A DNA stretch of 11,466 bases from Clostridia bacterium (lineage in GTDB: Bacteria > Bacillota > Clostridia > UBA1381), in assembly GCA_900751685.1 (NCBI GenBank), contig CAADSR010000053.1:1-11466 (forward strand), given 5' to 3'. This document shows positions 1-7,433 of the stretch, one piece after another. Numbering within the stretch: the first letter of the stretch is position 1; every line of letters begins with the position of its first letter. The notes under the pieces were generated by a model. The model saw nothing but the letters and a program-made list of their open reading frames with translations, did not search any database and had not been told where the DNA came from. The position numbers and the translations under genes are program-made.

Positions 1-49
1 CTTAGAACCTAAAGTTTCGAGGAACGAGGAACTTTTGAGTTCTTTCTTT

Positions 50-86
50 AAAAAAACTCAAAAGGATGGCTAAGGTCATCCTTTTG
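50..86 (-). terminator. Rho-independent terminator of the lyase operon
   Basis: Read on the minus strand, a perfect 10-bp stem (86-77 pairing with 68-59) is followed by AG and seven Ts (56-50). It lies about 120 bp beyond the stop codon of the lyase gene and is the best terminator for the leftward operon. A further perfect 11-bp hairpin (88-98/104-114) and a 6-bp CCGGGA/TCCCGG hairpin (153-168) lie between it and the stop codon. The 59-64 arm can also pair with 32-37, so the last two structures are mutually exclusive. Confidence 0.7.
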
Positions 87-115
87 AAGCGTGTAGACAT
101 TTTGTCTACACGCTG

Positions 116-149
116 AAACAAGCACATCAAATGATGTGCTTGTTTTTTT
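116..149 (+). terminator. Rho-independent terminator, plus-strand direction
   Basis: A perfect 14-bp stem (116-129 pairing with 132-145, loop AA) is followed by an uninterrupted T-run through 149. It would end a transcript entering from the left edge of the window, so a plus-strand gene probably lies just outside. It is the fourth of five adjacent hairpins (arms 32-41/55-64, 59-68/77-86, 88-98/104-114, 116-129/132-145, 153-158/163-168). Confidence 0.75.
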
Positions 150-207
150 GAGCCGGGATAAGTCCCGGTGATCTGTTCTTTCAATATTCTTTATTTTTTA
201 AACAATG

Positions 208-1455
208 TTATTCAACGATCAGGCCTGCAAATTCACTTACGCTGGCTCCCTCTTCATCCAGGATATTTAGTCTAACATACTTCGGATATTTCGGGCAGCC
301 ATAGATATATTTCTCATACTCCCCCTTTCCTTTGCTTTCTCTTGGCGGCAAAACTTCCAGCCATTTTTCAGCATCGGAGGAATACTCTATAGAGAAATTA
401 TGAACTTTTTCGTCTGCAAACCGTACAAGAACTCCTGGCGTTCCCGGCCATCCATCAAATTCAATCACAAGGCTGTCTGGCTTATCACAGGTCCATGCAG
501 TTGACACATCCCCGTCACCGGCCAGTACTGCTTTATCTGATTTTTCATTGTCCGTCATAGACAAGTATTTCAAGGTTGCCTTTGCTTCATCGATCACAGC
601 AGGCTTTTTCTCTGCCGGCGTTGGAAGGGAAAGGATCTCTGCTTTTCTTGCCCTTGCGGCTTCCGTTTCCAATGCTGGTTCCAGGTCAGATATAATGATC
701 AGCCCGTCGTAATAACCAACGTTCTTTCCAAGGCTCTCAGAAATCGTCCGGATCGGAACAAGCGTCCTGTCATTTTGGACCACTGGCTTGGTATCCATGA
801 TCTTAGCCTCTGTCTTATCCCCTGCTGTAACGGAATACTGGTCAGAATCACAAGTCAGCTTGATTGTTGTGTTGCCATAAGATATGGTGATGCCTCTTGT
901 CGGCTCGTCATATTCCACCCCTGCGCCAAATGCTTCTGCAATAAAGCGGAGAGGGACAAGCGTCCTGTCATCCTCATTTAAAACCGCCTTGACCTCTTTA
1001 TTATTGTTATCAACGCGTTCAGGGACACCTTTTACAAGTGCAGTCGCACTATCAAGTACCATTTCAATACTTTCGCCTGTATACAAGTCCGTTACATCCC
1101 ATGCCTTTTTACTAAGGTCAGGATTAAGCTGCTTGTTGCCATCTTTATCCACGGTATACATCTGCGGTACAGGAATCGTTTTTGCACCATAGCCTAAGAA
1201 GAAGCTTGTATGGGTCGGTTGGTTATAGCACACATTCTGCAATGCAACATGGTTTCTGTACTGTGTATCATGCATCAATGTCGGTATCCGGTATCCGGTA
1301 GGGATCGTCGTTGTATAGATCCGCATAGCGCTGTTATCCTTTAACGGATAGATGGTCTCTTCTCTCCAGTCACCAAAAATATCTGCCGTTAAAAGCGGAT
1401 TGGACTTTGCTGCATTAATAGACTTGCAATCCTCGCCTCTGAAAATCGGGTTCAA
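208..1455 (-). CDS. Rhamnogalacturonan lyase, C-terminal part after in-frame stop (PL11 end, stalk domain, discoidin-like domain)
   Basis: This is the second part of the secreted lyase that begins at 3159. It is in the same reading frame, and the frame is open without interruption from 1686 to the TAA at 208. No ATG or GTG start and no ribosome binding site is seen after the TAG at 1687-1689. The first possible start is a TTG at 1455 without a Shine-Dalgarno sequence, so independent translation is unlikely. Residues 1-90, counted from that TTG, complete the PL11 propeller: TADIFGDWREE, MRIYTTTIPT, LMHDTQYR and NQPTHTSFFLG are typical of the family. Residues about 135-255 hold two copies of the DRTLVPxR motif of copper-amine-oxidase N-terminal-like stalk domains. 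Residues about 300-415 look like an F5/8 type C (discoidin) carbohydrate-binding domain (GDVSTAWTCD, FSIEYSSDAEKW, YVRLNI). The added domains probably hold the enzyme on polysaccharide or at the cell surface. Confidence 0.8.
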   Translation of the reverse strand: MNPIFRGEDCKSINAAKSNPLLTADIFGDWREETIYPLKDNSAMRIYTTTIPTGYRIPTLMHDTQYRNHVALQNVCYNQPTHTSFFLGYGAKTIPVPQMYTVDKDGNKQLNPDLSKKAWDVTDLYTGESIEMVLDSATALVKGVPERVDNNNKEVKAVLNEDDRTLVPLRFIAEAFGAGVEYDEPTRGITISYGNTTIKLTCDSDQYSVTAGDKTEAKIMDTKPVVQNDRTLVPIRTISESLGKNVGYYDGLIIISDLEPALETEAARARKAEILSLPTPAEKKPAVIDEAKATLKYLSMTDNEKSDKAVLAGDGDVSTAWTCDKPDSLVIEFDGWPGTPGVLVRFADEKVHNFSIEYSSDAEKWLEVLPPRESKGKGEYEKYIYGCPKYPKYVRLNILDEEGASVSEFAGLIVE

Positions 1456-1686
1456 GGTTTGGTTGATATAATCCCATTTAGTGATTGAGATCCCATCCTG
1501 GATCTCACGGCCTAGGTCGCCATCCCACCATGCTGCAAAATTCGCCGGGATCGAATAATTATAATTCGCAGAAATAACAATCCCGTCAGCACTTGTCAGG
1601 ATTCCTGCTGCCGACCAGGCTTCTTCCCCTTCATAGTTGGGGTCAATGTCTGCCGTGCAGGCGCGCCCATTGTCATTGCCGGTAAA

Positions 1687-1689
1687 CTA
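1687..1689 (-). other. In-frame TAG inside the lyase reading frame
   Basis: Codon 491 of the lyase frame (counting from 3159) is TAG. The preceding residues TGEILYG and following residues FTGNDNGRACTADIDP form one continuous PL11 stretch with no shift of frame. Sense codons one base away include AAG, CAG, GAG and TCG. TAG is also the apparent normal stop of the upstream binding-protein gene (3161-3163), which argues against wholesale reassignment of TAG in this genome. Confidence 0.85.
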
Positions 1690-3159
1690 ACCGTATAAGA
1701 TCTCCCCTGTTCTCGCGTCACGCATCTCATAGCCATACTTTGAACCGCCGGATTCGTGACAGGAGTATACCTCAAGCCCAGGACGGCTAGGAAGCAGATC
1801 CCCTACATGCTGGGCGTCACCATGGCCAAGCTCTGTTGTATACAATGCTTTTCCGTCATGGTCGATCGCTAAAGAGCCGTAGATGATCTCATCCTTTCCA
1901 TCATAGTCAACATCTGCTGTTGCCATATTATGGTTTCCCTGGCCAGTATACCACTTTCCAGTTTCATCATGGGTATAGCCTTCACTTGTATCAAACTTCC
2001 AGTCCTGTACGATCTTCCCATCTTCTAAATGATATGCTGCCATACAAGACCTGTCATAGTAGCCTCTTGCTAAAACAAAAGAAGTATGTTCTCCGTCGAA
2101 GGAACCCAACGCTCCCAAATACCGTTCTGAACGGTTTCCCCAATCGTCACCGAAGGAACTGATGTCCCATGTTTTCCCATTGGAAAGCTTACCAGTCGAT
2201 TGCGGATAATAATCAGTGGTATCAATAACGCTTCCGTCTGTGCCATTGAATACTGTCACATATAACGGTCCTTGCAGGTTCTTGCCATCATTCAGGGAAG
2301 CCCAGTCTGCTTTTGGATCACCAATCACAGTGCCGTCACCGGCAACCGTGCCATCGGCTGTACGGCAAGCCATTTCAGCTTTTCCGTCATTGTCAAAATC
2401 ATAAACGATAAACTGGGTATCATGGGGGCCGGAACGGATATTTTTCCCCATATGGACTCTCCACATTTGTGTCCCATCCAGCTCATAGGCGTCAAGGATA
2501 CACTCACTTGTAAATCCGCCGCTTCCGGCATCCCTGGCATCCGACGGGTCCCATTTCAAAATAAATTCGTACGCGCCATCCCCGTCTAAGTCCGCAACGG
2601 ACAAATCGCTTGGTCTATATTCAACCGTACGGTCTTCTTTTTCGATTGGGTCCGGGGCTTTGAGCGGGATATCGAAATACCCCGCATCATAGCCTTCTGT
2701 TTTGTTCCAGGCAGCTACCGCTTCACTTTTTTCCTTTTCAACACCATTGACCACTGCTGCAACAGAATATTTGGCGCCGGCTGAAGGATTGATATCTGTA
2801 TAATTCGTTGCATTCAATGGCTCCGCATTGAGCTTTACATTATCACGGTATACATTATACTTAATAGCTTCGCTTTCTGTCCCCAACCACCGCCAGGAAA
2901 TAAAAACGCCGTTATCTGTTTTTACCGCAACAACGCCCCGGCCGATATTTTCCATCTGGCGTTGCAGGTCAGGCCGGTTATCGATCAGCCCTTGTGTTTC
3001 TTTTGCAGATTCCGCATAATCCCCCAACCATACGCTGTCGCCAGGTTTTCTATCGATTCGTACTGAAGTCTCATCACTTGACGCAAAAGACACTGTATTG
3101 CACATCAAAGCTGCGACGGCAATGACAGTAATGATCTTTTTTAGTCTCACTTTACTCAC
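1687..3159 (-). CDS. Secreted rhamnogalacturonan lyase (PL11), N-terminal part up to an in-frame TAG
   Basis: An extracellular endo-type lyase that would cut the rhamnose-galacturonate backbone of pectin (rhamnogalacturonan I) by beta-elimination. A signal peptide occupies residues 1 to about 26 (basic RLKK, hydrophobic core, cleavage near SFA-SS). A fibronectin-like beta domain follows at about 70-145 (GVFISWRWLG, YNVYRDN), then the calcium-rich propeller of family PL11, with acidic loops DLDGDGAYEF at 190-199, DFDNDGKAEM at 254-263 and DVDYDGKDE at 416-424, plus GDAQHVGDLLP near 447-457. The frame reaches TAG at 1687-1689 and then continues in the same frame to 208. The intact product would be about 983 aa, so this part alone lacks the end of the propeller. 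It starts one base after the binding-protein stop. GTG at 3159 is the longest start. A second GTG at 3150, preceded by GGGTGA, gives a cleaner signal peptide and may be the true start. It is probably cotranscribed as the last gene of the operon. Family assignment is strong; activity is doubtful because of the stop. Confidence 0.85.
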   Translation of the reverse strand: MSKVRLKKIITVIAVAALMCNTVSFASSDETSVRIDRKPGDSVWLGDYAESAKETQGLIDNRPDLQRQMENIGRGVVAVKTDNGVFISWRWLGTESEAIKYNVYRDNVKLNAEPLNATNYTDINPSAGAKYSVAAVVNGVEKEKSEAVAAWNKTEGYDAGYFDIPLKAPDPIEKEDRTVEYRPSDLSVADLDGDGAYEFILKWDPSDARDAGSGGFTSECILDAYELDGTQMWRVHMGKNIRSGPHDTQFIVYDFDNDGKAEMACRTADGTVAGDGTVIGDPKADWASLNDGKNLQGPLYVTVFNGTDGSVIDTTDYYPQSTGKLSNGKTWDISSFGDDWGNRSERYLGALGSFDGEHTSFVLARGYYDRSCMAAYHLEDGKIVQDWKFDTSEGYTHDETGKWYTGQGNHNMATADVDYDGKDEIIYGSLAIDHDGKALYTTELGHGDAQHVGDLLPSRPGLEVYSCHESGGSKYGYEMRDARTGEILYG

Positions 3160-3160
3160 C

Positions 3161-4765
3161 CTACTTTCCGGCTTTCATCTCTTCGTAAACACTCTTCTTT
3201 TCATCCAGCACTTGCTGATAACCTGCATCCAAATATTCTTTGCATGCTGCTTCATATTTTGCATCAAATTCTTCCGGCTTACAGTTTGTAAGATCAACTT
3301 GCATTACCTGCCATTTGCTCTTTAAGGACTCGCCCAATTGTGTCAAAGACTCGATCGGCCGGTCAAAAATGAAGTCCGTATATTTGGTATCTTCATATTT
3401 CTTAAAGGATTCATAAGAATCCCGGATCAAGTATTCATAGCCTGCAGGAGCATAAGTCTTTTCTTGTGCTTTTACATTCAGCTCTTCATCTCCCAGATCC
3501 TTACCTTCTATTACCAGGCACCAGATATCCTTATTGGAGTTGTAGTTCAATCTTTCTTCACCCGTATAGTTATCTACCAGTACAGGAACTTCATCTTCCA
3601 TGTTATAAGTAACGCCTTCAATACCATTCTGGATCTTAAACAGGTTGTTTTGAAGCCATTCATAGTACATCATTACCGCTTCCGGATGTTCACAATTTAC
3701 ATTGATCCCGGACATCATACCAAATGGATTATCCAGTCTAGCGCCTGTGACTTTGCCGTCCGCTCTAGGACAGTCCGGTTTAAAAATAACTTCCGCATCA
3801 GGAACATTTTTCAAAAGGTTTCCGATAATATCAGGATTCTTTGTCAGGTACATGCCATATACGCCGGCTTTACCAGAAACAAAGGCTTCTGTTGCTTTCG
3901 AACCATTCGTATCAAGATACCATTCCGGGCTGACAAGTCCTTCATTATACTTCATATTATCAAATTTTAATTGCTCTTTGGTCGGACCCCAGGTCAATGC
4001 ACATACGGTGATATCAGAGTAAAGGGCATTATCTTCCTCCGGCAGCGGGAATTCCCTATAGCCATAGTTGCCATAGTTTGCATTTGCAAGCTGCTTGGTT
4101 TCCGGGATCGTATCTTCACCACCGCACTTGTTATCACGGAACGCCCTGAGCATATCCAGATACTCTTGGTCGTTTGTTGGCGGCTGAAGGCCGCATTTAT
4201 CCAGCCAGTCTTTTCTGATTACTGTTATGTAGTTATAGGCATTTGGACGTGTTGCTCCCAAAAACATTTTCTTTCCATCAACTTCGGTATATTTATCTAG
4301 TTCTTTTGTTTTCTCATAGTAGGTCGGTGCATACTTCTTTAACATTTCTTCATCAATTTCCTGGAATGCTCCCTGGTCTGCAAATGAAACAATAGAAGGA
4401 TAGTCATAGTTAAAGATGATATCCGGCTGGTTTTCTTTCTTCCCCGCCAGCAGCTGGTTGAACTGGGTTATCTCTTCTTTTCTTGGGATCGATACAAACG
4501 TCACTTTGATATTATGCTTGTCACCAAATTCCTTTTGGATATATTTTGTCCAATAGTTATCTGTTACGCTTGCCTGTCCCGGTGTCCCCCGGTCATATAC
4601 AGGGATCTTCAATTCGATCTGGTTTTCATATTTGTAGTTTTCTACATCTTCCCTTGCCATGATCTCTTTCTTGTCAACACTTGTTCCGCCGCCACCGCAG
4701 CCTGACATCATTGTAATGGCTGCCGCTGAAGCAAGCAGCATTGCAGTTACTTTTTTAAATCTCAT
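3161..4765 (-). CDS. Extracellular substrate-binding lipoprotein of a sugar ABC transporter (LplA/YtcQ-like)
   Basis: The binding protein is held on the outer face of the membrane by a lipid and hands oligosaccharides to the two permeases encoded upstream. The N-terminus has a basic MRFKK start, a hydrophobic stretch and a lipobox ending SGC (Cys23), followed by a glycine-rich linker. The 534-aa length and motifs such as IPVYDRGTPGQ, YWTKYIQKEFG, TVIRKDWLDKCGL and the C-terminal VLDEKKSVYEEM are typical of the large LplA-like family 1 binding proteins of Firmicutes. The ATG at 4765 has AGGAGG nine bases upstream. The gene lies 34 bases after the permease gene and one base before the lyase gene. 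Context points to rhamnogalacturonan oligosaccharides as ligand, as for the B. subtilis YtcQ-YteP-YtcP system. That substrate is inferred. Confidence 0.9.
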   Translation of the reverse strand: MRFKKVTAMLLASAAAITMMSGCGGGGTSVDKKEIMAREDVENYKYENQIELKIPVYDRGTPGQASVTDNYWTKYIQKEFGDKHNIKVTFVSIPRKEEITQFNQLLAGKKENQPDIIFNYDYPSIVSFADQGAFQEIDEEMLKKYAPTYYEKTKELDKYTEVDGKKMFLGATRPNAYNYITVIRKDWLDKCGLQPPTNDQEYLDMLRAFRDNKCGGEDTIPETKQLANANYGNYGYREFPLPEEDNALYSDITVCALTWGPTKEQLKFDNMKYNEGLVSPEWYLDTNGSKATEAFVSGKAGVYGMYLTKNPDIIGNLLKNVPDAEVIFKPDCPRADGKVTGARLDNPFGMMSGINVNCEHPEAVMMYYEWLQNNLFKIQNGIEGVTYNMEDEVPVLVDNYTGEERLNYNSNKDIWCLVIEGKDLGDEELNVKAQEKTYAPAGYEYLIRDSYESFKKYEDTKYTDFIFDRPIESLTQLGESLKSKWQVMQVDLTNCKPEEFDAKYEAACKEYLDAGYQQVLDEKKSVYEEMKAGK

Positions 4766-4799
4766 TTTTATAATCCTCCTTTTTTTGCCTTTCCCTTAT

Positions 4800-5678
4800 T
4801 TATTCTTTTACTGCCCCTATCATAACGCCCGATACAAAGTATTTCTGTACAAACGGATATACAATGATGATCGGAAGCGTTGCGAACATAATGGTTGCCG
4901 ATTTAACGACTTCTGCAGCCTGCTGTTCACCCCCGCCGCTTTCCTGGGCAAGCGAGCCTGTAGAGCCGGATGCATTTACAAGGTTATATAATTTTAACTG
5001 CAGCGGTTTTAACGCATCGGACTGGATATAATACAACGCATCCTGGAATGAATTCCACCGTCCAACGGCATAAAACAGCGCCAAAGTTGCCAGCGTCGGG
5101 ATACACAGCGGCAGCATGATCTGCACAAGGATACGGAAATCGCTGCACCCATCAATCTGTGCTGCCTCTTCCATACTCTCCGGGATCGCCTGCATCGCTG
5201 TTCTTAAAATAATCATGTTATAGGCCGATATTGCAAGCGGCAGGACTAGGGAGGCTGCCGTATCAAGCAGGTTCAGCTTATCCATCAATATGTAGTCCGG
5301 AATGATCCCGGCCGAAAAATACATGGTTATAAGGAAAATAATATTAAATGCTTTTCTTCCCTTTAAACGCTTTCTGGATAGTGCATATGCCGCACAGATC
5401 GTCAGGAACATGCCCAGTGCGGTGAACAGTATAGTCAAGATTGCCGTGAATCCCAAAGAATTCATCATCGACTTGTCTCCGATCACCATCCTATAAGCAT
5501 TCAAATTGAGATTTTTAGGAATCAGCCACACATTGTTTGCATACACATCCGCATCACCGCTGATCGACACTGCCAGCACATGGATAAAGGGAATGATACA
5601 TACCAATGAAAGAACTGCAATAATGGCGTATATAAACACATCTACTACAATATCGCCTTTACTTCGTTTTATTTTCAT
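4800..5678 (-). CDS. Sugar ABC transporter permease (LplC/YtcP-like)
   Basis: One of two inner-membrane permease subunits. It has about six hydrophobic segments (the first at about residues 12-35) and the cytoplasmic EAA loop that docks the ATPase (MEEAAQIDGCSDFR, then LPLCIPTL, about residues 169-196). The ending YFVSGVMIGAVKE is characteristic of the LplC/YtcP branch. The frame extends upstream to a GTG at 5687, but ATG 5678 has AAGGGGG at a normal distance and is preferred, giving 292 aa. It lies 13 bases after the partner permease stop. No ATPase gene is in the window; transporters of this group usually share an MsmX-type ATPase encoded elsewhere. Confidence 0.9.
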   Translation of the reverse strand: MKIKRSKGDIVVDVFIYAIIAVLSLVCIIPFIHVLAVSISGDADVYANNVWLIPKNLNLNAYRMVIGDKSMMNSLGFTAILTILFTALGMFLTICAAYALSRKRLKGRKAFNIIFLITMYFSAGIIPDYILMDKLNLLDTAASLVLPLAISAYNMIILRTAMQAIPESMEEAAQIDGCSDFRILVQIMLPLCIPTLATLALFYAVGRWNSFQDALYYIQSDALKPLQLKLYNLVNASGSTGSLAQESGGGEQQAAEVVKSATIMFATLPIIIVYPFVQKYFVSGVMIGAVKE

Positions 5679-5691
5679 ACCGCGCACCCCC

Positions 5692-6636
5692 TTATATTAA
5701 TCCGCTCTCGCCCATTGCTTTTGAAAAACGATCCGCTGCAAGCACGAGAATAAGCCCTACAAGTGATTGAAACAGTCCAACCGCAGTCGCTATATTATAT
5801 TGGTTTTGCTGCAAACCAACACGGTATACATACGTTGCGATAACATCAGAAAAATCTGTTACCATTGGATTGGACAAAGTATATGGCCGTTCAAAGGATG
5901 AGCCTAGGATCCTTCCCAGAGCCATAATGAGCATCACGACGATGGTCGGCCGGATGCAAGGAAGAGTGATATTCCATATTTTCCTCCACCGTCCCGCGCC
6001 GTCCATGGTTGCTGCTTCATACAAGTCATAACTGATACCAGTAATTGCCGCCAAGTAAATAATGGTCCCCCATCCCATGCTTTGCCATACACCGATCAGG
6101 ATATAGCTTACGATCCAGTGGTATTTCTCTGTCAAAAAAGGAATGGTGTCAGCGCCCATTCTTGAAAGCATAACATTGATATAGCCGGACAACGGGGAAA
6201 ACAACTGGTACGCCAGCCCGGCAATGATAACCCATGACAGGAAATGAGGCAGGTACAAAATCGTCTGTGTCGTCTTTTTAAACCATTTACACCGAACCTC
6301 ATTCAATAAAATGGCCAGGATGATTGGCGCCGGGAAACCGATGACCAAATCCAACCCATTCAGCATAAGCGTGTTTTTGAGGGCCTTATAAAAGTCCCCG
6401 GAGGAAAAGATCTTTTTGAAGACCTCCAACCCAATAAACTCTGAGCCTGAAAAACCTTTGATTGGTTTGTAGTCCAAAAAAGCAATGGACAATCCCAGCA
6501 TCGGCAAGAATTTAAATACGATAATAAATAGGAGCGGTATTGCGATCAAAGCATAGAGCTGCCAGTCCCGTTTTATGTAGAACCAAGTGCTCTGCTTCTT
6601 TTTAACTACCCCTTCTGTTGCCTGTTCAATTTTCAT
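5692..6636 (-). CDS. Sugar ABC transporter permease (LplB/YteP-like)
   Basis: First gene of the operon and the second permease subunit. The 314-aa protein has a hydrophilic N-terminal tail (KIEQATEGVVKKKQ) before the first membrane segment at about 26-48, and six predicted membrane segments. The EAA loop is at about 207-226 (EAATMDGAGRWRKIWNITLP), and the typical LplB/YteP stretches PMLGLSIAFLDYKP and SNPMVTDFSDVIATYVYR are present. It would pair with the 4800-5678 product to form the channel. ATG 6636 is preceded by AAGGAGAGGGG. A 5' leader of about 105 bases separates it from the predicted promoter. Confidence 0.92.
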   Translation of the reverse strand: MKIEQATEGVVKKKQSTWFYIKRDWQLYALIAIPLLFIIVFKFLPMLGLSIAFLDYKPIKGFSGSEFIGLEVFKKIFSSGDFYKALKNTLMLNGLDLVIGFPAPIILAILLNEVRCKWFKKTTQTILYLPHFLSWVIIAGLAYQLFSPLSGYINVMLSRMGADTIPFLTEKYHWIVSYILIGVWQSMGWGTIIYLAAITGISYDLYEAATMDGAGRWRKIWNITLPCIRPTIVVMLIMALGRILGSSFERPYTLSNPMVTDFSDVIATYVYRVGLQQNQYNIATAVGLFQSLVGLILVLAADRFSKAMGESGLI

Positions 6637-6696
6637 GTTCCCCTCTCCTTATTTTTACATTTTATAGTATATTAGTATCTTTATACTCTACTATCT

Positions 6697-6712
6697 TAGT
6701 CAAACTTGACTA
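6697..6712. promoter_or_regulatory. Inverted repeat in the operon leader, possible operator
   Basis: TAGTCAA and TTGACTA form a perfect 7-bp inverted repeat around two central bases. It lies about 30 bases downstream of the predicted transcription start of the transporter operon, where a bound repressor would block elongation. The arms share the TTGAC core with the direct repeats at 6785-6812. No regulator gene is in the window, so its use is inferred. Confidence 0.35.
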
Positions 6713-6748
6713 CAACCTGTTCCTTTCAAAACATTTCTTTATGCAATT

Positions 6749-6777
6749 ATTATAAATCTTTTACGCGCATATTGCAA
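6749..6777 (-). promoter_or_regulatory. Promoter of the rhamnogalacturonan transport-lyase operon
   Basis: On the minus strand, TTGCAA (6777-6772) is followed after exactly 17 bases by a consensus TATAAT (6754-6749). The -35 is imperfect, which suits an activated promoter. It sits inside a 10-bp palindrome TATTGCAATA (6770-6779). It drives 6636 down to 208. Confidence 0.6.
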
Positions 6778-6784
6778 TACATAT

Positions 6785-6825
6785 TTTTGACTTATAACCG
6801 TACTATTTTGACCTTTTGATCAAAA
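6785..6825 (-). promoter_or_regulatory. Putative AraC-type activator half-sites
   Basis: TTTTGAC occurs at 6785-6791 and again at 6806-6812, starts 21 bp apart, which is two helical turns and places both on one face of the DNA. A third related arm is part of the perfect palindrome TTTTGATCAAAA at 6814-6825. The block ends about 8 bp upstream of the operon -35, the usual place for an AraC-family or YesN-like activator. Pectin operons of this kind are commonly controlled so; the regulator itself is not in the window. Confidence 0.45.
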
Positions 6826-7200
6826 CGCTCCCTTTCCATACTATTTTTATGTTGTACAAGATATACATAAATTTCATATCCTATTTCCATAATGGTCATA
6901 CAGCTCAAGGAAACACGTTTAAAATCATATTATTTTATAAAAAATGGTTCCGTCAAAAAGTCTGTCCCAATAAAATACCTGTTCCAGAGAAATTCCTGAA
7001 ACAGGTATTTGATATTCTACCAGGCTTCATGCATAATTTCTTTTTTAAAACAAGATTTTCCTATCCTTCCCCGTCCCTTGGATCTGTCCACTCATAATAC
7101 TAGATTTCTGGGGAAGTAGATTTCTTTCCTTTCTTGAATAATAGAAATATATGATTTGCAAATAGATATTTATACAACACATTTAATTATAACGGATTAG
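6826..7200. other. AT-rich intergenic stretch with one strong hairpin
   Basis: No convincing gene was found on either strand. The short open frames here have no ribosome binding site and low-complexity products. The one clear structure is an 11-bp hairpin (6973-6983 pairing with 7000-7010). Read leftward it is followed by a T-rich stretch, so it could be the terminator of a lost minus-strand gene. Confidence 0.5.
6973..7010. other. Orphan stem-loop, possible relic terminator
   Basis: AAATACCTGTT (6973-6983) pairs perfectly with AACAGGTATTT (7000-7010) around a 16-base loop. There is no gene on either side for which it would be an obvious terminator: the nearest upstream gene on the minus strand starts beyond 8600 and ends in its own hairpin. 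Confidence 0.45.
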
Positions 7201-7275
7201 GACAATCAAATCAATTTGTATTTTTCACACATTTCTTTAATTCTATTTGTTGCTTTTTCACAAAATTTTAAATAT
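7201..7275 (+). repeat. Diverged direct repeat, copy 1 (upstream of the PPC-like gene)
   Basis: An ungapped comparison with 8418-8492 (constant offset 1217) gives roughly three quarters identical bases. The best part, CAAATCAATtTGTAtTTTTcACACATTT against CAAATCAATcTGTAcTTTTtACACATTT, differs at 3 of 28 positions. This copy ends about 15 bp before the -35 of the PPC-like gene. Confidence 0.6.
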
Positions 7276-7289
7276 TAGAAATAAATTTA

Positions 7290-7318
7290 TGGACAAACTG
7301 TACTTTTTACATTATAAT
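7290..7318 (+). promoter_or_regulatory. Promoter of the secreted PPC-like protein gene
   Basis: TGGACA (7290-7295) and a consensus TATAAT (7313-7318) are separated by 17 bases. The predicted leader is about 110 bases long and contains a minimal reading frame ATG-GTT-TAA (7360-7368) placed nine bases after AGGAG. Confidence 0.65.
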
Positions 7319-7433
7319 AATCATATACCATATTTTAATATATTTAGGAGATGATTCCAATGGTTTAATTTATTTTTCTTATACAAGCTGATATTTATTT
7401 TATATTTCTATGAATTTAAAGGAGGCTTTACTT

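Noticed and set aside
2..184. 60-codon open frame on the minus strand
   Set aside because: It lies entirely over the hairpin-terminator cluster, so its residues are the translated arms of the stems.
3338..4300. Overlapping plus-strand open frames of 106-210 codons opposite the binding-protein gene
   Set aside because: They are the antisense of a well-conserved gene, have no ribosome binding sites and give products with no family-like pattern.
6816..7097. 93-codon plus-strand frame in the intergenic region
   Set aside because: It has no ribosome binding site, overlaps the palindrome and the hairpin, and has a low-complexity aromatic-rich product.
6900..7110. Possible insertion-sequence remnant around the 6973-7010 hairpin
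   Set aside because: No transposase-like motif appears in any frame, and no terminal inverted repeats or target duplications could be found.
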